A program made the translations under genes and the position numbers. DNA of 24,036 nucleotides, taken from NCBI GenBank assembly GCA_964540995.1, contig CAZIOU010000014.1:1-24036 (forward strand), written 5' to 3'. Positions 13,658 to 20,650 of the stretch are shown in pieces. Origin of the DNA: JAZDLR01 sp964540995. Its GTDB lineage: Bacteria > Patescibacteriota > Patescibacteriia > UBA1558 > 2-01-FULL-52-15. Numbering within the stretch: the stretch's first letter is position 1; each line of letters starts with the position of its first letter. The notes beneath the pieces are model-generated. The model was given only the letters and a program-made list of their open reading frames with translations, was not told the DNA's origin and did not search any database.

Positions 13658-14900
13658 CGGATTCCTCATTTTCGGACTGATCGTTTTTCAAAGCGGCCCT
13701 GTTCGCGTTTCTAATCTTAAGAAATTTCCCGTAGGCTTCGGACTTAGGTTGAGTCAATCCGAGTCCTTTACACCAATAGTCGTTTCTAAGAAGGACTTTA
13801 CATAGGCGTCGCCAAGATGGTGCCCAATGTTTATTTTCTAAGACAACTGGAGCTTCGTCGGGAATTCCGTTTGAATACCCGCGACCTTTCCAACCTTCGA
13901 TAAAACCTCGAAACCTTTTGATGTAATGTTGTCGAGTTTTTTCAGGCAATGTAGAAAGAAGCAAGTTGCAGTAGGATTTCCAAGTATGGTTTTCGGGTTT
14001 AGTTATTTTGTTGTAGCCGGTTATGTTTCCGGTCTCCTGAACGTATAGTGCTCCCGAGTTTACCCCGTTGACTCTTGATACAACCTTATACCAAGTATTC
14101 GGTTCTAAGAGGTGATAGAGCCATAGACCTCGGCGCTGGTCGTCACCGTATGGCTGACAAATTCTCATTTGAGAGGGCGTCAAACCTGCACGAAACATAT
14201 AGTCGTAAATTTGATTGTAGGGCATTGCTGGAAACTTAAAGTGATACAGCCAAATATCAGAGACCGCCCAATCGTATATTGGATAAATGTTGAATGCGTT
14301 TTCTGTTACCTTGGTTGTGTAGCGTTTTCCTTCAAAAGTTTTCTTATCGAACAAAGCAATGGTTCGAAATCGGTTGAGACTTTCGTCTGTTCTAATACCT
14401 ATAAAGCAAGCGCACGACTTTCCTTGTGCGTACCACTCGTCAAATTCAGGAACGAATTCTTCAAACTCCATTCCCGATTGAAAAAACGGAAAGAAGTTTG
14501 GATCGGAAATTAAACCCGATTCCAGTTTGGGCATTTCGCGAACCCAGTTTTCTTTATTCTCTGGGTCCCAGCACAACCACTTAGGTTCAAAGTTTGATAC
14601 TGCGTTTCTCAATGCGATTGGAAGGCAAACCCAGTGAAGGTCTATAAGGTCTTTATACATCTCCACACAGTTAAGTGCATGGTCGATTGTTTTTTTGTAC
14701 TGAGCTTCAAGGTCAACTAACAAGACACCAACTTTGCGGTTACGTTTCTTTGCTTCGTCCATCACAAGGTGAAGCATCACGGTGCTATCTTTACCCGCGC
14801 TGAAACTAACATAAACTCTTTCGAAGTTATCGAACGTAAAGGCAATTCGCTCGCGGGCCGCAGTCAAAACGTCGGTCCCGTTGTAAATCTTTAGATCCAC
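13638..14900 (-). CDS. IbrA-like PAPS reductase family protein
   Basis: 420 residues from a GTG start with GAGGTG upstream. A PP-loop SAGKDS (34-39) in VYVSFSAGKDSTVMLHL marks the PAPS reductase / ATP-pyrophosphatase superfamily, which adenylates substrates or transfers sulfur. Further blocks CACFIGIRTDESLNRFRT, YPIYDWAVSDIWLYH and RICQPYGDDQRRGLW are typical of the DUF3440/IbrA group. It follows a small unknown gene and an IbrB-like gene, the same partners seen in enterobacterial ibrBA loci and phages, where the pair activates prophage gene expression. Chemistry is not established; DndC of the phosphorothioation system is a distant relative. Confidence 0.8.
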   Translation of the reverse strand: MDLKIYNGTDVLTAARERIAFTFDNFERVYVSFSAGKDSTVMLHLVMDEAKKRNRKVGVLLVDLEAQYKKTIDHALNCVEMYKDLIDLHWVCLPIALRNAVSNFEPKWLCWDPENKENWVREMPKLESGLISDPNFFPFFQSGMEFEEFVPEFDEWYAQGKSCACFIGIRTDESLNRFRTIALFDKKTFEGKRYTTKVTENAFNIYPIYDWAVSDIWLYHFKFPAMPYNQIYDYMFRAGLTPSQMRICQPYGDDQRRGLWLYHLLEPNTWYKVVSRVNGVNSGALYVQETGNITGYNKITKPENHTWKSYCNLLLSTLPEKTRQHYIKRFRGFIEGWKGRGYSNGIPDEAPVVLENKHWAPSWRRLCKVLLRNDYWCKGLGLTQPKSEAYGKFLKIRNANRAALKNDQSENEESDDEIAS

Positions 14901-14908
14901 TTTTCACC

Positions 14909-15343
14909 TCAATATAGAGTTTGTTTAACGCTAGCAGCTTCAGCGATTTCAGATTCCAAAGGCGGGAATCCTTTTTGATTCATCCAAACATTGATGTAGT
15001 GAAGGGCCGTCGCGTCGGCGGCTTTTTGTTGTTCTTTAGAAAGTAGATTGTAACCGCCCCTAAACTGCGCGGGGATTTTGTACTTGTAAGCTAGAGCAGC
15101 TTGACCCATCCAAGCGATTCGGTTCAGTGTCTTATTGGTCAAATTGTGCTCGACTGAATTTGGCCATTCTTTAAGAATACACTCTAGAACTCGACCGAAT
15201 TCTTCCGTGTCCGAAAGCAGTTCAAAGTATAGTTGTTCGGCTTGTTGTTTGGAAATGCCCTCGGGTGGATTAGGATTGAAAAATCCATAGTGATAACTTT
15301 CCCACTTATCCCACGTGTGAAAGACTCTCTCCATTTTCTTCAT
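14909..15343 (-). CDS. Partner protein of the IbrAB-like cassette
   Basis: 144 residues from ATG 15343, selected for GGAGG nine bases upstream and overlapping the IbrB-like gene by 38 bases; another Met three residues in is possible. The opening MKKMERVFHTWDKWESYHYG is characteristic of a small protein I have seen beside phage PAPS-reductase genes. The rest is helical (EQLYFELLSDTEEFGRVLEC, HNLTNKTLNRIAWMGQAALA). No catalytic motif is visible. Its fixed place between the two Ibr-like genes suggests a complex member. Confidence 0.65.
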   Translation of the reverse strand: MKKMERVFHTWDKWESYHYGFFNPNPPEGISKQQAEQLYFELLSDTEEFGRVLECILKEWPNSVEHNLTNKTLNRIAWMGQAALAYKYKIPAQFRGGYNLLSKEQQKAADATALHYINVWMNQKGFPPLESEIAEAASVKQTLY

Positions 15344-16028
15344 CTGATTCTTCCTCCACATCTTGAATTAAAAGACCTTCCATCTTCTCGTCGTCAAAAA
15401 TTCCCACATCCCAAGATTCGGAAAATGAGCTTTCTTTGAACATTTCAGTCAGTCCAGAAATTTGACAAAGTCTTAAAACCTCGTCGGCGTCCATACCTAG
15501 ATGTTTGGCGATCCATTCGTCAGAACGATTTCTACGCTTGAGTTCAATAACCATATCGGACATTGAATCGACACTGTGTTTGCCACGCGCTCGGTTGTGA
15601 CGAACGGTCGCGGCCATACGATCACCCAAGTCTTCTCGATCTTTGTTAATCACAACGCTTGGTAGATAGCCGTGAATTCTGGTTCGAACAGCTTCGCTCT
15701 CGCGTCCTACTCGATTCCTATGAAATCCATCTACAACCTCGTGAATACCATCTCTTTTCCAAGTGACGATTGGTTGAGTGTAGCCGTCCTCTTTGATTGA
15801 GAGTTCAAGCAGTCGCATTTCTGGGGGAGCTACTGAATTCGGGTTATAGTCGTTTGCGACTACGTTGTCGTTCTTGACCCATATAACACAGTCAACGGGT
15901 TCGGCCTTGAATGGTGAATGAGAATTCAAAATAATTTTGATCTGATTGATGGTTTCAATCTTTTCTTCTAGGGGCATTGAATCTAATTGAGAGAAAATAG
16001 ATTTCACATTTTCAAGTAGTTGACTCAT
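15306..16028 (-). CDS. IbrB-like ParB/Srx-domain protein
   Basis: 240 residues from ATG 16028 (MSQLLENVKS), with GGAG nine bases before it. The ParB/sulfiredoxin-like core runs from about residue 50: VVANDYNPNSVAPPEMRLLE, DGYTQPIVTW, then EVVDGFHRNRVGRE, the place of the nucleotide-binding GxxR motif. DRMAATVRHNRARGKHSV and the helix-turn-helix-like DEWIAKHLGMDADEVLRL follow. This matches IbrB, which together with IbrA regulates prophage genes in E. coli. An acidic tail (VEEESDEENGE) ends the protein. ParB-fold members of this kind may use ATP or CTP, not shown here. Confidence 0.8.
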   Translation of the reverse strand: MSQLLENVKSIFSQLDSMPLEEKIETINQIKIILNSHSPFKAEPVDCVIWVKNDNVVANDYNPNSVAPPEMRLLELSIKEDGYTQPIVTWKRDGIHEVVDGFHRNRVGRESEAVRTRIHGYLPSVVINKDREDLGDRMAATVRHNRARGKHSVDSMSDMVIELKRRNRSDEWIAKHLGMDADEVLRLCQISGLTEMFKESSFSESWDVGIFDDEKMEGLLIQDVEEESDEENGESLSHVG

Positions 16029-16029
16029 A

Positions 16030-16737
16030 TTAAAGCACTCCAATCCATCGAGCCCGACCGTTCAAAACCATCGGGACAATTTGAGGAATTCCGTTGATGA
16101 TTACCAACACACTGACAATGGGCCGCTTGACGTTTATTTTGTTGTAACCAAGCGCGAGCGACTTATCGTCCGCGAGACATCCGGTGTGCGCGTCGAACAT
16201 CAACTTCTCGGGTGTCGAGATGTAGTTGATTTGGGCCTTTTCGTGGTAGTGGCCCTGGACCGCTGACATTCCATATTGGGATGCGAGGCGACCGGCGGCC
16301 CCACTTTTCCCGTGACAGAAGTAGACGAGGCCGAGCGGCGTCTTTAGCTTCACGTCGGGCTTCCACTTCCAACCATCCGGAGCTTGAAGGACTTCGTTGT
16401 AACCTCGGATCACTTTCTTCGGCATACCGTTGGCGAGTGCCTTTCGGTAAACCATCGACCCGTGATTGGATTCAACAACGTCAACTTCGGGAAACAGTTT
16501 GTAGATCGGCTTTAGGCTTTCAATGGCCCGAGCGAGTTCCTCTCCGGCGCTTGGGAGGTCCGGGTCGGAGTCGTGGAAGCTCAAAGCGTGGAAGTCCACC
16601 TCGTCCCCAATACAAACAATCTTATCGAAATTGTATTTTCGCTTGAGTGCGGCCAAGAATTTCACCGCGTCTTTATGCATATAAGGTGCGTGTAGATCGC
16701 TCACGACGCAGATACTTTTGTAAACTTTTGATTTCAT
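16030..16737 (-). CDS. Calcineurin-like metallophosphoesterase
   Basis: 235 residues from ATG 16737, which overlaps the upstream stop as ATGA. All metal-binding motifs are present in order: SDLHAP (D14, H16), GDEVDF (G44-D45), SNHGS (N91, H92), CHGK (H142) and GHYH (163-165). The enzyme should hydrolyse a phosphomonoester or phosphodiester with two metal ions. Related phage proteins have been annotated as serine/threonine phosphatase, 2',3'-cyclic phosphodiesterase or DNA-repair-type phosphoesterases; the substrate cannot be read from sequence. It sits right before the IbrB-like gene, and might act with that cassette. Confidence 0.85.
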   Translation of the reverse strand: MKSKVYKSICVVSDLHAPYMHKDAVKFLAALKRKYNFDKIVCIGDEVDFHALSFHDSDPDLPSAGEELARAIESLKPIYKLFPEVDVVESNHGSMVYRKALANGMPKKVIRGYNEVLQAPDGWKWKPDVKLKTPLGLVYFCHGKSGAAGRLASQYGMSAVQGHYHEKAQINYISTPEKLMFDAHTGCLADDKSLALGYNKINVKRPIVSVLVIINGIPQIVPMVLNGRARWIGVL

Positions 16738-16961
16738 TTTGATTCCTTGAGACGGGCCGCCGCTAGATTTTGCGGGACACAGAGATAGATTAATTTCGTT
16801 TTCAAACATCTGACAGAGTAGGCCCGGTGATGGATCTCGGTAATGATTCCGATGTCGCCGGGGTCGAAGCTGCACTTGGGAATTTCGTCGTGTTCAATTG
16901 ATGAGTTCAGTCGGATAACTCGGTCGCCTACTTTGAAACTTTCTTTCTTCTTCGCTTCCAT
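16734..16961 (-). CDS. Small SH3/KOW-like protein
   Basis: 75 residues with a KOW/SH3-like pattern: FKVGDRVIRL, then FDPGDIGIITEIHHRAYSVR and IYLCVPQNLAAARL ('f..GD.V.rl ... pGd.G.I..I....y.Vr'). Such barrels bind nucleic acid or modulate a partner protein. The gene overlaps the end of the metallopeptidase gene by 34 bases and is coupled by ATGA to the phosphoesterase. Its own ribosome binding site is weak, so coupling is probably needed. Confidence 0.65.
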   Translation of the reverse strand: MEAKKKESFKVGDRVIRLNSSIEHDEIPKCSFDPGDIGIITEIHHRAYSVRCLKTKLIYLCVPQNLAAARLKESK

Positions 16962-17272
16962 TTGATCGTCTTGTCCCTTGTCATGGCGTTGGCAAAGTGG
17001 TCGCAGATAATTTCTTCGACTATCAGATCAAGCCCGCCGTCGTTTCCGACAACCGAGGCTTCGTGAAGTAGGGCGTGACAATACTCATGCCAGAAGACCC
17101 ATTCAGTTTCGGATTCGGGGAGGCCCGCTTCGATTTGGATAAGCCGCTTAGATACGTCGGTGAGGCCGCGACACTCGTGCCCTTCTTCGTCCTTGACGGA
17201 CTTGCAGAGTTTCACTTTCCACTTCGCACCTTGAATGTGGAACGTGAGAGGGAAGGGGTGCTTTCGTGGCAT
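16928..17272 (-). CDS. Small zinc metallopeptidase (ImmA/IrrE-like)
   Basis: 114 residues. The zincin signature HEYCH (62-66) lies in EWVFWHEYCHALLHEA, with the third ligand probably in LIVEEIICDHFA (E86 or E87). The length and the upstream beta region (TFHIQGAKWKVKLCKSVKDE, GLTDVSKRLIQIEAG) fit the minimal ImmA/IrrE-type peptidases of phages and mobile elements, some of which cleave repressors. A host or phage repressor could be its substrate; this is inference. The C terminus is strongly basic (KWKRRRKKVSK). Confidence 0.8.
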   Translation of the reverse strand: MPRKHPFPLTFHIQGAKWKVKLCKSVKDEEGHECRGLTDVSKRLIQIEAGLPESETEWVFWHEYCHALLHEASVVGNDGGLDLIVEEIICDHFANAMTRDKTIKWKRRRKKVSK

Positions 17273-17274
17273 AG

Positions 17275-17811
17275 CTAACCCCGTTCGATTTCGATGAATC
17301 GCGCTTTGACTTTGTCAATTACCCAAGAAACTCTTTGATGTGATACTTGTTTACCAATTACATCAGACAGACGCTTCGATATATCGACGAGAGTTACGCC
17401 TTCGGTATGAAGCTCAAATATAAACAAATACTGTTGACCCTTTGTTAACGAATTCGGTTTCGTTTTTTGTTTCTCTATCAAAGTATCGAACTGTTCTCGG
17501 AAGTCCATTTCTCTAATTAGTCTGTGACAAAACTGATAATAGTCTGGGTCTTTAATTTTGACCTCACACTTAGTCACTACCCCGTTCTTCATTTTCTGGG
17601 TTGTTAAAGTTCTCTTATTGTAGACAACTTCTTCACCAGTTAATACACGCGAACTTTTAGCTGGTTCTATAATCATCGGCTTTATCAAAAGCTCATCCTT
17701 ATAGTCCTCGAAGTATTCCGAATCTTCAAAGCCCGAATCTTTCAGCTTTTGGACCCATTCTTTTTGGATCTTTTTGAACTCCGCTGTTTCGTAGAACTTT
17801 TGTTTCGCCAT
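17275..17811 (-). CDS. Putative DNA-binding protein with C-terminal helix-turn-helix
   Basis: 178 residues. GGGAG precedes the ATG. The last 50 residues (TEGVTLVDISKRLSDVIGKQ, then VSHQRVSWVIDKVKARF) read as a helix-turn-helix: 'tl.dIs.rL....g..vs.qrvs..i.k....'. The remainder is charged with no recognised domain. Similar architecture appears in small terminase subunits and sigma-like regulators, but location among early genes argues for a regulator. The gene begins inside the HNH gene's end. Confidence 0.55.
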   Translation of the reverse strand: MAKQKFYETAEFKKIQKEWVQKLKDSGFEDSEYFEDYKDELLIKPMIIEPAKSSRVLTGEEVVYNKRTLTTQKMKNGVVTKCEVKIKDPDYYQFCHRLIREMDFREQFDTLIEKQKTKPNSLTKGQQYLFIFELHTEGVTLVDISKRLSDVIGKQVSHQRVSWVIDKVKARFIEIERG

Positions 17812-18095
17812 GTTTTTCTCCCTAACTTTCTCTTAGCTTTTTTCTTGTTCAAACGCCGTGAAGCGTTCTCGGTACTTGTTTTGGATTTGTGACACGTCTT
17901 GCAAATCAACTGGAGTTCACTCGGGTCGCAGAAAAGTCGTTCTATGAATCGGTCCCATCCGTCGAAGCCACTTAACGGAGTGACAGGAACCTTGTGGTCA
18001 ACCGCCGTTTCGTCCCGTGAAATCAGCGATTGGCACGACTCACATTTATAGAGACCGCGTCCTATGCGTGCTCTTGCCATTGCTTCGGATCGCAT
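17742..18095 (-). CDS. HNH endonuclease-like protein
   Basis: 117 residues. The fold signature is KCESCQSLI, then VDHKVPV (the first H), DPSELQLICKTCHKSKT (N/H end with CxxC), so two CxxC pairs hold a zinc and DHK is the catalytic element. The block GFDGWDRFIERLFC is typical of a common phage HNH subgroup. GGAG supports the start at 18095; an ATG five codons later is possible. The Lys/Arg-rich tail from residue 80 overlaps the next gene by 70 bases. Phage HNH proteins of this class often help DNA packaging, but no terminase is next to it here. Confidence 0.8.
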   Translation of the reverse strand: MRSEAMARARIGRGLYKCESCQSLISRDETAVDHKVPVTPLSGFDGWDRFIERLFCDPSELQLICKTCHKSKTSTENASRRLNKKKAKRKLGRKTWRNKSSTKQRSSKRSKKNGSKS

Positions 18096-18172
18096 CGGAC
18101 TCCAAAGCCATAGCTTTCTAAGTAGTCCGCGAATTCTGGTTTGCAGGTTGTATGGACTTTTTTTTTAATCAT
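18062..18172 (-). CDS. 36-residue protein between two coupled genes
   Basis: MIKKKVHTTCKPEFADYLES continues GFGVRCDPKQWQ to a TAG. The ATG overlaps the upstream stop as ATGA and the end overlaps the HNH start by 34 bases, so it fits the spacing of this operon exactly. Two Cys are present. There is no membrane segment and no family match that I can offer. Without this frame there would be a small unexplained gap between its neighbours. Confidence 0.5.
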   Translation of the reverse strand: MIKKKVHTTCKPEFADYLESYGFGVRCDPKQWQEHA

Positions 18173-18561
18173 CGTTTAATCCCAAACTCTTTCATTTCTT
18201 CTTTTGAGTAGCCGCGACTCGAAGCCCAGTCGGACTCTTCGTCACTCGCGCCGCCGCCGATCTCGTTGCGATAGGCGTCTTCTCCGGCTTCGTATGCATC
18301 CCATAAGTTTGATTCCCCTGCGATTTCGCCATTCGGAAGAACGGACGGAAGTCCGGCAAGTGCAGCTTGCGACATCATTCCTCTAGGGAAAGCAAAGTCC
18401 GGGGCATCTTCTATGATTACCCCGCCGCCTTTTGAGACGTAGAGCGGTTGTTCTGAATCAGTGAGTTCCGCTTCGCTGAAAACACGTCCCGTCCGTCTCT
18501 CAAGGTCGCGGACGAAAACCATGTCGATTGCTCGCTTAAAGTTACGGTTGGGATTTTTCAT
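18169..18561 (-). CDS. Unknown acidic 130-residue phage protein
   Basis: The start overlaps the upstream stop as TAATG, with GGAG ten bases before. A basic helical start (NPNRNFKRAIDMVFVRDLER) leads into KGGGVIIEDAPDFAFPRGMM and an acidic, Gly/Ser-rich end (IGGGASDEESDWASSRGYSK). The sequence gives no enzyme motif. It shares a tight block with the 108-residue gene upstream and the HNH gene downstream and may act with them on DNA. Confidence 0.6.
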   Translation of the reverse strand: MKNPNRNFKRAIDMVFVRDLERRTGRVFSEAELTDSEQPLYVSKGGGVIIEDAPDFAFPRGMMSQAALAGLPSVLPNGEIAGESNLWDAYEAGEDAYRNEIGGGASDEESDWASSRGYSKEEMKEFGIKR

Positions 18562-18887
18562 TAGAAGTTTACTCCGTCGTCTGATTCTGAGTTTGAAGTC
18601 ACTGGTACATTGGTTCGGGCCGGACCTCGGCTGAACTCAAACTTGACCGTTTCACAAATACGGTCGGCTTGTTCTTGCGAGAGTTTGCCGTTGGCTACCA
18701 AGCCCTGAAGATCGTCTTTCTTCAGCTTGGCTTGGAAGGTGTCGCCCTCGTTGATAACCAAGGGAAACGGGTTGTCTCCGATTGGGTTCTTGTTTTTGTC
18801 TTTTGGTCGCTCGAAAACCATGAAGTATTTCCCGCCGCTGGTTTTCAAAAGTCTTGCAATGTTGTTAAGCCATTTTCCGTTACTCAT
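18561..18887 (-). CDS. Unknown protein with an SSB-like acidic tail
   Basis: 108 residues with a strong ribosome binding site (GAGGGAAAAA before ATG). The N-terminal part (GKYFMVFERPKDKNKNP, PFPLVINEGDTFQAKL) could form a small beta barrel, and a helical segment follows (GKLSQEQADRICETVKFEF). The end NSESDDGVNF looks like the SSB C-terminal tip: acidic, ending in a hydrophobic residue plus Phe. Since no other single-strand binding protein is visible in the replication region, this is a candidate, but the fold is not confirmed. Confidence 0.55.
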   Translation of the reverse strand: MSNGKWLNNIARLLKTSGGKYFMVFERPKDKNKNPIGDNPFPLVINEGDTFQAKLKKDDLQGLVANGKLSQEQADRICETVKFEFSRGPARTNVPVTSNSESDDGVNF

Positions 18888-18918
18888 TTTTTCCCTCTTT
18901 CGTTTGCGTTTCTTGTTT

Positions 18919-19281
18919 TTACTTGCGAGCGCCGGGGGCTAAAGGTGCCCCGAACTTCTCGTGTATCTCTTGTGAATAAGCTAAGGCCCGCCACACCATT
19001 GAGTTCACTTCGTTTAGAAGTTCCTCGATGTTCACTTCCTCGCCGCGATTCATAGCAGCGATTAGGTCGTCGCTGTCTATCAGGTGCCGGACGATACAGT
19101 CGGTGTGGTCCATCGACTTGCCCCGAGCGTGGTGCAATTCTTCGCCGGGATTGTGTTTGTCGTTTCCGATCTTCGATGTCTTGGCTACTCCGGCAAGGGC
19201 AGCGGGGAAGTATCGAAGGCATCCGGTGTGAACCGGAAAGTTCTTTCGTTCTTTAGAATCAGTGGGCAGCGTGAACTTCAT
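18919..19281 (-). CDS. dATP/dGTP diphosphohydrolase-like protein (DUF5664)
   Basis: 120 residues. The conserved order is ERKNFPVHTGCLRYFPAALA, then GNDKHNPGEELHHARGKSMD and HTDCIVRHLID, the pattern of the family named dATP/dGTP diphosphohydrolase N-terminal (formerly DUF5664). Members are found in many phages next to nucleotide-pool genes. Removing dATP or dGTP can bias precursor pools, as in phages that replace adenine by 2-aminoadenine, but no purZ-like gene is present here. Start overlaps the HAD gene stop as ATGA. Activity is inferred from the family name only. Confidence 0.75.
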   Translation of the reverse strand: MKFTLPTDSKERKNFPVHTGCLRYFPAALAGVAKTSKIGNDKHNPGEELHHARGKSMDHTDCIVRHLIDSDDLIAAMNRGEEVNIEELLNEVNSMVWRALAYSQEIHEKFGAPLAPGARK

Positions 19282-19807
19282 GTTGCTTCCTTGAATGGTA
19301 GATAGATGTGATTCTTTAGAAACTCGTTCGCTGGAAGGTCGTCCACATATCCGATTGGTTTCGTGGTTATCAGTCCGACGTATCCTTCGAGGTTTAGCGC
19401 CTTGANNNNNNNNNNNNNNNNNNNNNNNNNNNNNNNNNNNNNNNNNNNNNNNNNNNNNNNNNNNNNNNNNNNNNNNNNNNNNNNNNNNNNNNNNNNNNNN
19501 NNNNNCCGATTGGTTTCGTGGTTATCAGTCCGACGTATCCTTCGAGGTTTAGCGCCTTGATAACAGCTTCGGCCCACAACACGCCGCCCGCTGACCAGAC
19601 CATCACGAAGCGTCCACGGCCTCGCATCTGCTTTAGTAGCTTGATGTGTTGCAAGTGTGGTTTGAGGTGGACCGTCGCGCCGTCGTAGGGGTCGGTTATC
19701 GCGATGGTTCGACCGTCTCTGTCGGGTTGGTGAAAGTTGCCGTCCCACATCACGAGAGTGTCGTCGATGTCGAAGGCATAGATTTGTTCGTTTTCAATTT
19801 TGAGCAT
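19278..19807 (-). CDS. HAD-family phosphatase (split by an assembly gap)
   Basis: Motif I is YAFDIDDTLVMWDG (D13, D15), motif II VMVWSAGG (S72), motif III the Lys in AVIKALNL (K84) and motif IV GYVDDLP (D104, D105). The gap at 19406-19505 is flanked by the same 55 bases; removing the Ns and one copy restores a single uninterrupted 124-residue frame that contains all four motifs, while the sequence as printed is out of frame. Small phage HAD enzymes are often polynucleotide 5'/3' phosphatases or deoxynucleotidases. ATG 19807 is preferred to the upstream TTG at 19846. It ends coupled (ATGA) to the diphosphohydrolase-like gene. Confidence 0.8.
19406..19505. other. Assembly gap of 100 N inside the HAD gene
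   Basis: Exactly 100 Ns. The 55 bases 19351-19405 are identical to 19506-19560. This is what a scaffolder leaves when two contigs overlap by a k-mer-sized end. Deleting 19406-19560 restores the reading frame, so probably no sequence is missing. Confidence 0.9.
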
Positions 19808-19875
19808 AGCGAAGCCCTGACCTTTCTCGTGAATGGTTAGTGTCAATCTGTTAACTTTAGTTAGTTCGTGTCGAT

Positions 19876-20133
19876 CTAGTCGGCGTCTCGAATCAGGTTG
19901 TTAGGTATTCCAGCCAACGCACCCGAACGGATTGCCGAATCAATTTGTTTTTTGTGTCTTCGATAAACAATCACCGGAAGAAAGCTGCGAAACGAAAGGT
20001 CTTCTTCCTGATTCCCGACCATGTCGTGAAACAGTTGGCCCGGTTTGTACGTTCGACCTTTTGAGTCGATAACCGACCGTGTTTCGTTCATGTCCAAAGC
20101 CGCTGCCAAATCTAGTTCTTCATATTCATTCAT
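19876..20133 (-). CDS. Unknown 85-residue protein
   Basis: ATG 20133 is chosen; a TTG four codons upstream is in frame. It begins inside the last codons of the upstream gene. The sequence (MNEYEELDLAAALDMNETRS, then IDSKGRTYKPGQLFHDMVGN) is acidic at the start and ends with RRHKKQIDSAIRSGALAGIP. No domain can be named. After its stop a 68-base gap follows, holding TAACTAAAGTTA, a short palindrome that may be an operator. Confidence 0.55.
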   Translation of the reverse strand: MNEYEELDLAAALDMNETRSVIDSKGRTYKPGQLFHDMVGNQEEDLSFRSFLPVIVYRRHKKQIDSAIRSGALAGIPNNLIRDAD

Positions 20134-20650
20134 ACCGTTGACCAATCTCAGAGTTTTTTAGAATTATCATTTGCATAAGAATCTTCTCGATTGAGCTATC
20201 GGGTGTTGCTAAAAAATCGTGATACCTTGGTGAAGTTAGTGCTCTTACGACAAGTCTAGCCGCGCTCGCTTCTTTAGGTTCCAAAGCGCATTCGATAATT
20301 TCTCGACTTGGTGACCACGGCATAGTCCTTAGAATATTTCTAGCTCTCACGAGTTCGGACTTATTTAGGACGTCAGCGCCAACACCTTCAGCAATTTCTA
20401 TTGCACGAACTAAACGAGGGTCCGTGTTGTTATCAATAGATAAGCGTGCGCACTTGGTTGCGAATATACGCATAAATTCATCGGATACGAGTTGGCGGCG
20501 CATGATCACCCATATTCGATCATTTAGATGAAGAGATTTATTCTCTAGAACTGAGACAATCGTATGCTGTTTGGTTTCAATTCTATTTTTTAACGATGGG
20601 TCGTAGCACGGCTTCCAGGATCGTATGTCTGCGTTCGTGAATGTTTTCAT
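20126..20650 (-). CDS. Unknown 174-residue phage protein
   Basis: Opens MKTFTNADIRSWKPCYDPSL, a start I recognise from unnamed phage proteins, followed by helical segments (NDRIWVIMRRQLVSDEFMRI, FATKCARLSIDNNTDPRLVR). The helix-rich composition with many Arg and Glu residues suggests an all-alpha fold. GGGGAG precedes the ATG, which overlaps the upstream stop as TAATG. No catalytic motif is seen. Confidence 0.65.
   Translation of the reverse strand: MKTFTNADIRSWKPCYDPSLKNRIETKQHTIVSVLENKSLHLNDRIWVIMRRQLVSDEFMRIFATKCARLSIDNNTDPRLVRAIEIAEGVGADVLNKSELVRARNILRTMPWSPSREIIECALEPKEASAARLVVRALTSPRYHDFLATPDSSIEKILMQMIILKNSEIGQRYE

Noticed and set aside
16281..16646. Rightward open frame of 121 codons
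   Set aside because: Runs opposite to the phosphoesterase gene, whose motifs are complete; Arg/Ser-rich shadow.
18919..19281. Proof of a 2-aminoadenine (Z) genome
   Set aside because: The DUF5664-like gene alone is not enough; no purZ-like synthetase is present in the window and the polymerase is family B, not the DpoZ type.
19351..19560. A real 55-bp direct repeat
   Set aside because: It flanks a default-length run of Ns inside one gene, and removing one copy restores the frame; assembly overlap is the simpler explanation.
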